Source: Dreissena polymorpha
Lineage: Eukaryota; Mollusca; Bivalvia; Myida; Dreissenidae
Length of the DNA: 64,000 nt
Assembly: GCF_020536995.1 (NCBI RefSeq)
Contig: NC_068359.1
Location: 76,301,116 to 76,365,115, forward strand
Reading direction: 5' to 3'
The translations under genes were made by a program, and so were the position numbers. The notes under the pieces were generated by a model. It did not search any database and had not been told where the DNA came from. It was given only the letters and a program-made list of their open reading frames with translations. Of the stretch, positions 26,323-36,800 are shown piece by piece (position 1 is the stretch's first letter; each line of letters starts with the position of its first letter).

Positions 26323-29300
26323 AGTTTCTGTTTTGCTAGAGGTAAACTCCAGTAAGATTGTCCTGCTTTAATTTATGTAAAATTGTACTCTGAAAACATT
26401 AATGTCACTTATATATACTTGTGAAATATTAAAAAAGAAAAAGATCATAGAATCCATGACGTTTCAATAATTGTCACACTATTTTGTATGATAATTATGA
26501 GCCTTAAAAGTTAATGTATGGTTCAAAATAACAAAGATTAACACATTATTAACAAAATACATGTACATAATCAATGAATTTGTCTTTTTTACCAAGCTTT
26601 TTTTTTATCAGATTTACATCGATCAATCTGTACAAAATAAGTATGTATGCATCATGTATTAATTATTGGTTTTAATAAAGATAAAATGTTTTCTTACAGG
26701 CAATGCGAAACGGTGATGCTTTTAACTGACATGGTTAAAAATACCTCTACAGACCTCAAACAAGTATTAGTTACTATCCAAACTACTTTGGCAGAACTGA
26801 GGAAGCTTCAAGACAATCAGGAGGCTAGCATTCAGTCTGTGCAAAGTTCATATGATGAGCAGTTACACAATATACAGGAAACTCGGCAAAAAATACTTGC
26901 AGCCTTAGACATGCTTGAAAAGAAAACTCTGCAGGAAATGAAAGATACACTGACTAAACTGCAAGCCTCTCTAAAAAGTGATGTTGACAAATGTTCCACT
27001 CTTGGAAATGAATTAAATCAACTTAGAGACGCTTTTCAGGACATAAGCAATAAAAGCAAGCAAGAACTATCTTTCATAGCCAGCATTAAATGCAAGGACA
27101 TAATACAGCAGTTTGAAAACTATCAAAAGAAGAACTTTGCTCAACTAAAATTTTCAATAACTTTCCATCCTAATAGTGAAATAATGCAGTACCTTTCCCA
27201 GTTGTCCGGTCTTGGGAAGATTGAACACTATGCCCAGTCATTGACTGCAGTGGGAAATGCAGACCAAATCATAAGGATTGATGGAGAGTCTGAGTATGAT
27301 GTATGGGAACAGGGTGATGAAGCTTGCGGTATCAGAGACATATGTGTTCTCCCTAGTGGACAAGTCCTTGTTGTAGACCAATATAATAAGAAAGTCAAGC
27401 TGCTAAACAAGCAGTACCAGGTTGTGAGTCACTGTAGTGTATCTGATAAGCCTTTGGGCATATGTAAGATCACACACAGTGAGGTTGGTGTTACTGTTGG
27501 TTCAGAGGTCCAGTTTATCAAAGTCAACAACAACCAGCTGGTGAAAGTCAGAAAGCTCAAGTTTCAACATGACTGTTTGGGTATTGCCTCCCACCAGGGA
27601 GACCTGTTTGTAACCTCTGGTACCGAACTATACAACTACTCGCTGGATGGTAAACTAGTCAGCAAACTTCACGAGAATAAGTCACATACAAGGACAGGTA
27701 AGAATCATATTGGATTTATCTCTATGATCAAGAACATATCATTAAAGCAGCAGACCCTCTAAATTCTGCAGTATTACTCATTCAAATAGTTATTAATAAA
27801 TATTGACTGTCACACCATGACAGGTCTATGAAAAGAAAGTGCATGGCTGTGAAAAGAATAGTTTTTGACATGTTCTTTATATTTCATTGATATCAAATAA
27901 ACATGGTGTAATATGGTATGTAATTAAGCTTGTTTTTTATATTATATACTTATGATTATAAACTTCAATTTGTCTTTTATTGATGCAAACAACAAACAAG
28001 AATTAAAAAACAATACTTAATTTATGTGATGATAATTTTAAGAGGTTACTTTTGTAATATGTGAAAAAGTACTAGACAGGAAAGTTTCATTATTGTTTCT
28101 TTTTCTACATTATTGTCCTTAAGTGAAAGTAACACACGCAATGATTTTTTACTCATACATGTATGCAGTATGCTTGTCTGATTTCACTCATAACGATGGC
28201 TAAAGATTGTAATCATGTATTCTGTTTTGCAGTATGGGGTTGTGCAGTGAGCCCGACAGGTGACAAGTTGTATATCACAAACTACAAACAGGACAAGCTC
28301 CTCACTCTGGCCAGGGATGGATCAGTCCTTTCCATCTTCAAAGACCCTGAATTGCTAGGTCCAAGATGTGTACATGTGACACCTGCAGGCCAGGTGCTGG
28401 TATGTGGATGGGTGTCCGATACTATCCTACAGATTGACAGTAAGGGCAGTAGGAAGCTGGCCACTCTGGCTACAGAGATGTATAGTCTAAGGTCAGTCTG
28501 CTACAACAGCAACACTGACTCCATTATTGTGGGATCGGTTAACAACAAGATCCTGGTGTACAAAGTGAAATAGCTTATCATTCTTGTTTCTGATGTGTAA
28601 TGATAAGTGATATAAATTACTATAAAGTGATATAAATTACTATAGCTGTTAGTCATTAAGTGCTATGTTACATATATATATATATATATATATATTTGAC
28701 GTGTAATAATAAGTCAAAATAAATGACAATAGCTGTTTGTGTAAAGTGTTATGTTACAATTCAAGAATGAATTTGAAGTGTACATACTTATTTTTTTCTT
28801 TAAATAATGTTATTACGCATGCTATGTTTAGACAGTGATATATTAGATTTGTAACAATGTGTTGATTGGTTCATTTTTTGCTCTTTAAGTGGCTCTGATA
28901 TATTTAAGTCAAGGGAATACTTATGGATCAATGATACTAGCGGATATTTTGTCATTAATAGATAGTTTTCACATTAAAACAACTTTGAAATGCGTTGTTA
29001 TTGTTTTACAGCTTGTATGATTTTTTTCCATCATTTTGCGCTTTGCTTTGCTAATCATAATTGTGTACCAAACCCCGAGTTGGTAGAGGAAAACAAGTTA
29101 CTCTCTGTTTGTTTTGTATGATATCAGGCGTGGCTTAGAATAAAATAATGGTGAAGCTTGCCAAACCTTAAGTTTATTCTCACCAAGCCTGATATATTAC
29201 AATACGATCAGGCAGTAATCTGTTTTTCTGTTCATCATAACTTCGTTTCCATTTTGAAAGAAATAATGACATTATCGCTGAAATGCTGCATTTTTAGCGG

Positions 29301-32300
29301 GAATGAATATGATTTTTGATGTTTGACTACTTAATAATGATGTCATGAGCACTTGCGATTAATACTTGTAAAATATGTGTTTTGCTGTGTTTGTAAATGT
29401 TTCTGTCAAAAATATAATACATCTTTGTATCAAATTGTTGGTTTCGTTGAATCTGATTATATTGTACCAAAAATTGATAATCTAAGTGTTGATTCCAAGT
29501 AATATTACCAAACATTGGCTGATATAACAATTTCCTCTTGAAGTTTTATAAAACAATATATCCGGTAGCGTTTTATCAGGCAGATATCAATTTAGTGTAT
29601 AATAAAGAGTAAAAAAGAATCAATAATGGCCAAAAGGGGGATGATGTATTCAATTCAATGTGAAATCATAATGCCAAATATAAATCTGCGAGCAGTCACT
29701 CCAGACTTGAACCAGTTTGTTTTTTTCACAAATGGTGGGATGGGGCCAAGGCAGCTTCACAAAAACAGGAAAAAATGCCCTGATACTGTTTGAAGCATTT
29801 GCATGAAACTTGGCTAAAAGGTGAAGGTCAAGTTTACAGTCAACTCGTACCTAAGTCAACTCGCACGGTTGTCAACTCGCACATTTTTTGGTCAACTCGC
29901 ACAGTAGTCAACTCATACCTTAGTCCAAATATTGACCTGTTAATGAGTTCTAGATGAGTAATTTATGCAAACACTCAAATGAAAAACACTTTCAAAGTTT
30001 AGTTCAATAAAAAAAATCTATATTTAAAAAAAACTCACGCTTAATTGTATTCTCCATATATTTTTTTTTAAGATTTACACCAAAATGATTAATTTCAAGA
30101 TAAATTAACTTTAATTGAATCTTGTGCCGTATACAACACCTTTTACACCATTATCCGTGTTGTGACGAACATTACAGCAAAACTGATCTATTTACATACC
30201 AAATAACTTTTATTGATTATATATATAATGTTTGGCAATTTTAATTAATGGTCGTTGTATATAACACACCTCTTATACAAAGTAAACCATTAAAAAAAAA
30301 CACCGACCACAATTAAGTGTAAAACAAACGTTAAAGGAACATTTCACAGATTTTGGCATGTGTTGAAGTTTGTCATACACATGCTTTATAATGACAACAA
30401 CATAACCCTCTAAATAATTTAATCGTTTGAGCTGCAACACTTTATAATATTTAGGTTTTTAAATCGCCAAAAGATGCATATAATGGATATTTTAGAGCAT
30501 GGTAAATGTTCAGTATAACTGTTTTATCACAAGTATCATAACTAATACGAAAATTTGCGAATCTGAAACATCTTTTTTTCAATTTTTTCAATTTACCCAA
30601 ACGTGAAAAGGCCCCTTTAAAAAAACAACAACAAACACTTAAAAGTGATTCAGTAGTGTCCTTGAATCCTCAAAATCATGAGGAAGAGTTGATTTGAAAA
30701 AATGCATGTGACTCACAGTATTTCAAATTTACTTACAGTCTTACTTTAGAGTCTTCCTTAAAGGTGCTTGTACAAATTGATATCAACATTTTGAAAAAAA
30801 AAGTAAGTAAATGTTTTTACTGACGAACAATAAAGTTTGGGATTATCTATTTTTATATGCATATGTGTTAAATATGGGGCATATTGTGATAAAATCCGTG
30901 GCAATTGGTTGGGCTGAGTCAAGGGAAATGATGTCTGCTCAATAATTGTTATAGTTTAACCCTTTGCATGCTGGGAAATTTGTCGTCTGCTAAAATGTCG
31001 TCTGCTGAATTTCTAAAATTTGCATTTTCTTTGATTTTGTTGAAAGAATACTGTCAGAATAGCAAACAGTTTGGATCAGGCCTTTTCCGCTCCACTTTGG
31101 GAAAACGCCACACTGGAATTTTGGGAATTTCGCGTTGTGAAAAACCCCATTTTGGGAAAAAAATTATTCGCAAAACTTGCACAATTGGGAAAAATAATCG
31201 CATGTTAATAGTGTTTCTTATTTTTGAAGAAGCCGTTAACTGGTAAATAACGACTATTTTGATAACATATTATCAAAATTTTACAAAATATCATGAACAT
31301 GATTGATAAGTTCATGTTTTTTTATCTGATTTTGGGTAATGGGCCTGACCTTTTTTTAGGTGAAAAAAATTGCGCGAAACGCAGGATTTTGTGGAAAATA
31401 AGGAAAGTCTTAAACAATCAATTTAACATATTTTACTGTTTAAAAACAAATTCAATGCAACAGATAATTTAATTATGCAATATTTTATTTTTTCTACACT
31501 GGATCAGGTTAACTTATATATTTAAAGAACACTGTATTATGTGAATTGGGAATATATATTTAAACTTAAGGTAAAAAAAAAAAATTTTTTTTTTTTAATT
31601 GGGATTTTTTTTTTCAATTGGGAAAAAAACAACCAGATTTGCATCGGGAATGGGGCCGAATTTCGGAACCGTGGCATAGGATGGAAAAGGCCTGTGGATT
31701 CTGATGAGACGCCACGCTCTCTGGCGTCTCATCTGGATCCAATCTGTTTTTCAAAGGCCTTCAAAATTCGGTTCCAGCACTGAAAGAGTAAAAGTAAATC
31801 ATATCATAATGAAACTTGGTAATAATATTTATGGGTGAAATCATATACAGGCCAAGTTTGATAAACATCAAGATAGCAGCATAAAAGCCACATAAATACT
31901 CAAAATAAATTCTATTTCATGCAATTAATAGTTAGCAAAATAAAGTTAACCCATAAAAATCCTTATATGTGTTTCTTATAACAAGAGCAACAATTTCAAT
32001 GCTAGATGTGATATGGTAACACAGATATAACCAGGGGTTTCCAGCCTTATATAACAGGGGCCTTCCCAATTGAAAATTTCTTTAAAATCATGCAGTTTTC
32101 CCCAAAATCCTAACTTACACCAGCTTTTTCATTTTCCAAAGAAGTAATTTTAACGAGAATTCTTCCCAAAATGAGCAATTTCTTCCCAAAATCCATAGAC
32201 TATGGCCAGTCTTCCCAATGAAGCGAGGAAAACCCCTGTATAATGCAATACAAAATGCTTTGTGTGTGTTTGTCACAATATATTCCATGTGAAAATCCAG

Positions 32301-33852
32301 CTGTGAGATCCAAATATTTACGAGCAAATATTTTTTTCTTTGGAATATGACCCAAGAAATGCTGTAAAACCAGCCAATAAAATCAATAAAAAAAAAGGCA
32401 AAAAAAATCAAAACATCTGGGACATAGGCTCTAACTTAAGCTTGATTGGTCATTTTTGGCTTGATTACTACTTAAATGTACCCTAGGTACTCTTAAGTAT
32501 ACTTTAATGTACCCTGGGTACAGATAATTTAGTAGGAGTTTCAATAATATAAGGGCCATTTTACAGAATATTGACATAAATATGAATATAATGAATTTGA
32601 AAATAGCCGACAACGACCAATATAGCATAAGAAGTCCCGGGTACATTTAGCGCATTTTCTATACGTCCTTCCCGAGCCAACAATTACCAATCGAGTCTAA
32701 TTTAAGTATGCAGGACGGAAAACACTGGTTCATGTATATTGTTTGTAATCAAAGGCCCATGTTTAATGTTTACTGAGGTTAGATAGGCCCAAAAAAATAG
32801 GTCCGTTTCTGGTCTCCTTGGAAAAAAAAAACAGGGTCGGCTAAGGTATGACCTTATTTTTTCGGGTATTAGAATGGAAGGCTACTAAAGTTTATAATAA
32901 GAAAAACATGTATATATGTATGCTTTGTTTGCTTGATATAACAGATTAAAAAAATAAATGATAATAATTTTTTTTTTTTAGCTCATCTATTTTTTGAAAC
33001 AAAATTATGAGCTATTGTCATCACCTTGGCGTCGACGTCGGCGTTGGCGTCCGGTTAAGTTTTGCGTTTAGGTCCACTTTTCTCAGAAAGTATCAATGCT
33101 ATTGCATTCAAACTTGGTACACTTACTTACTATCATGAGGGGACTGGGCAGGCAAAGTTAGATAACTCTGGCGTGCATTTTGACAGAATTATGTGCCCTT
33201 TTTATACTTAGAAATTGAAAATTTCGGTTAAGTTTTGTGTTTAGGTCCATTTTATTCCTTAAGTATCAAAGCTATTGCCATCATACTTGCAACACTTACT
33301 AACTATCATAAGGGGACTGTGCAGGCAAAGTTATGTAACTCTGACTGGCATTTTGACAGAATTATGGGCCCTTTATACTTAGAAAATTGAAAATTTGGTT
33401 AAGTTTTGTGTTTTGGTCCACTTTACCCCTAAAGTTTTATAGATATTGCTTTTATACTTGGAACACTCGCAAACTATCATATGGGTACAGTAAAAGGACA
33501 AGTTGCATAACTCTGGTTGTCATTTTTACGGAATTATGGCCCTTTTTTGAAATAGTAACTTTGAATATATGGTTAAATTTTGTGTTTCAATCCACTTTAC
33601 TTCTAAAGTATCAAGGCTATTGCTTTCAAACTTCAAATACTTTCATGCTATCATGAGGTTACTGTACCTGGCAAGTTGAATTTTACCTTTGAATGACCTT
33701 GACTCTCAAGGTCAAATTATTAAATTTTGCTAAAATTGCCATAACTTCTTTATTTATGATTAGATTTGATTGATACTTTGACAAAACTACTCTTACCTGA
33801 CATACCACAATAGACTCCACCCAAACCATCCCCCGTGCCCCCCCCCCCCCCG

Positions 33853-33883
<31 letters not shown>

Positions 33884-36800
33884 CCCGAATCCTCCCCCCC
33901 ATATTTTTTTTTATTTTTTTTTATTTTTAAGATCATCTCACAAATGACCACCACATCCTCACACTATACCAACCCCCCACCCCACACCCACACCCAATGT
34001 TTGTTTTTTTTGAAACGGTTAAAAAACACAAATATTTATTTTTATTATTTTATTTTTGAAATACCGGCCAACCATCGCACGCAAGAATCCCCTCACCCCA
34101 CCCCCCACCCCCGATTTTTTTTTTTTTTTTTTCATTTTTTTTTTCGCATTTTTGGAAGATAATGTTATAAATGTCCACACCTCCACACTATACACCCCTC
34201 TTCACTCCACCCCTCTCTCCTTTGTGATTGAAATTGAGAGTCCCTTCACCTTTAAAAGAAAATAGATGAGCGGTCTGCACCCGCAAGGCGGTGCTCTTGT
34301 TAGAATGTGAGTCTACCAACATGACTTGAAATGTGAGTTTCTTTCTGGTCCATACATTTTTGGCAAAGTTATGGGCCTTGGTTTTAGACATCTTCCGTTT
34401 TCCTTTTTTATGCGATGCTTGGACTGAGTAATGTTCTCTATATAGACCCTTTTACAGGCTTCTTTTACGAAATACTTTCTGATATTTCGCTGTTTTTTTG
34501 GTATGTGAGTTTATGCACATGTGTTACAGATTAAGTGTGAGCGTTCTGGTCAAATTATTTTTGGCCAAGTTATCAAGTTATGTTTGCTTGATATAACAGA
34601 TTAAAAAAAAATAATAATAATAATATTTTTTTTTAGCTCATCTATTTTTTGAAACAAAATTATGAGCTATTGTCATCACCTTGGCGTCGGCGTTGACTTA
34701 GAAATTTTCCGTTTTCCAGATGTTTTAATGCGTTAGATATTTATTTGATATTTGGAATGTGAGTCAACCTACATTCAGATGAAGTATAAGTGTTGTTCCG
34801 GTTCATTGATTTTTGGGAAAATTATGGGCCTTTGACTGAAATATTTTTCTCTTCAATTGTTTTGCGAGTTTTTTGCGAAACACTTCAGAAATTTCACAGA
34901 TTTTTATGTGCCCCATAGGGTGGCATATTGCAGTCTGATTTTTGGTATGTTAGTCTAACTACATGACCTACAGATGAAATGTGAGTTTTGTCTATACTAT
35001 TTTTCTCTAAAATAACTGTTTTCCTATTTTTTTACGTAAAGCTCTCAGATATTGCTCTGATTTTTTGTTTTTGGTTTGTGATTCTACCGTCATGACTTAC
35101 AAAAGAAATGTGAGTTTCTTCTGGTAAATTGTTTTTTTGGTGAACTTATGGGCCTTGGGCTTTACAATTTTCTCTATAATAGCTGCTATGTTACTTCAAA
35201 CGCAGAAGGGGGCATTGTTCAGGTCTTGTTCATTATTAAAAAAGTATCTTTTTAGCAAAATTCCAGTTTAGACGGAAAATATTGTCCCTGATTAGCATGT
35301 GCCGACTGCTTATTTGGTTTTACTCTTAACACACATGCATTAAGCCCATTTTTCCCAGAACAAGGCTTAAATAATCTTACTTTATTTGTAATTGCCTGGT
35401 ATTATATTTTTACAATAATTTTTTTCTTAATTATTATGATAATAATAATATAATTCTTTATTTTGCTCTGAAAACGTACAACAGGATGTCATTATGCTCT
35501 TTGTGTTTGCTCTTCACACAGGAGGTAGTACAACTATGGGATGTTTAAGAAATAATATTTTTAACCAGGTTTTCCGAAGGAAAAAACTGGTTATTAGATT
35601 GGCGAATGCGGGCTGGCGGGCTGGTGGGCGGGCGGAACAAGCTTTTTCGGGCCATAACTATGTTGTTCATTGTCATATTTTAAAATCATTTGGCACATTT
35701 GTTCACCATCATTGGACGGTGTGTCGCGCGAAATAATTACGTCGATATCTCCAAGGTCAAGGTCACACTTTGAGTTCAAAGGTCAAAATTGGCAATAAAT
35801 GAGCTTGTCTGGGCCATAACTATGTCATTCGTTATGAGATTTTACAATTATTTGGCACATTTGTTCACCATCATGGGATGGTGTGTCGCACGAAAGAATC
35901 ACGTCAATATCTCCAATGTCAAGGTCACCACAACTTAAAATAGATTTATTTTGAAACAAACTTACAAAGGGGGTTAATTTTGTTTGTTCATTTCAAAAGT
36001 TCAGTTTGAGTTGTCTCCCTTAATCAGATTTTTTTTCACAATGAAAACCTGGTTTTGTGACAATTTTGTCCCTTGTTCTATCATGGTTTGTTGTTGAATA
36101 ATCCACAGTAAGGAGTATAGATGCGTAGGAATTAAGTCACGAGTGCGAAGCACGAGTGATTTGATAACACGCATCTATACAACTTACTGTGGGTTATTCG
36201 ACAACAAACCATCATATAAAAATATTATTTCGATTCTAACACGATTCTTATTGATTTGGTTCAAGCTTTAGGACGTGAACTATATTTTTCAATACTCCGC
36301 CCTTCTTAGTACAAAGTTCACTATTTAGTGACGTCATTGACTTGTACAAACATATGACGTCGTTTCATTCATAAATATTTTGCAAATGATGTCACTTTCA
36401 TTGAAAACAACAATCGTAGAAACTTAATGACGTCACGTTTATTGATGCTACTGAAAAGCTGATATGCTATAAATGTTTTCTGAATTACGCTTCCTAACCA
36501 ATAACATTCTTTGTAGGTGTTGTTATGCCACTTATCACCAAATATACAATTTGTTGTTTCATTACATTTATATACATGCTTCATTTATTACATTTCTTTT
36601 AGGGCGGGTTTTTGCACGTGCTTTTAGTACTGCAATATTTTATTTATTTATTCGGAACTATTTTCGAAACATTAAGCTCCGCCCATAAGTTATTGCAGAA
36701 TAACCCACACTTGATTTCCTTCTTTGTCTATAGAAAACAAGTCACGTGCCGTGTTAGAATATTGTGTAAACAGTAATTATTATCGCATCATGTATTTCAG

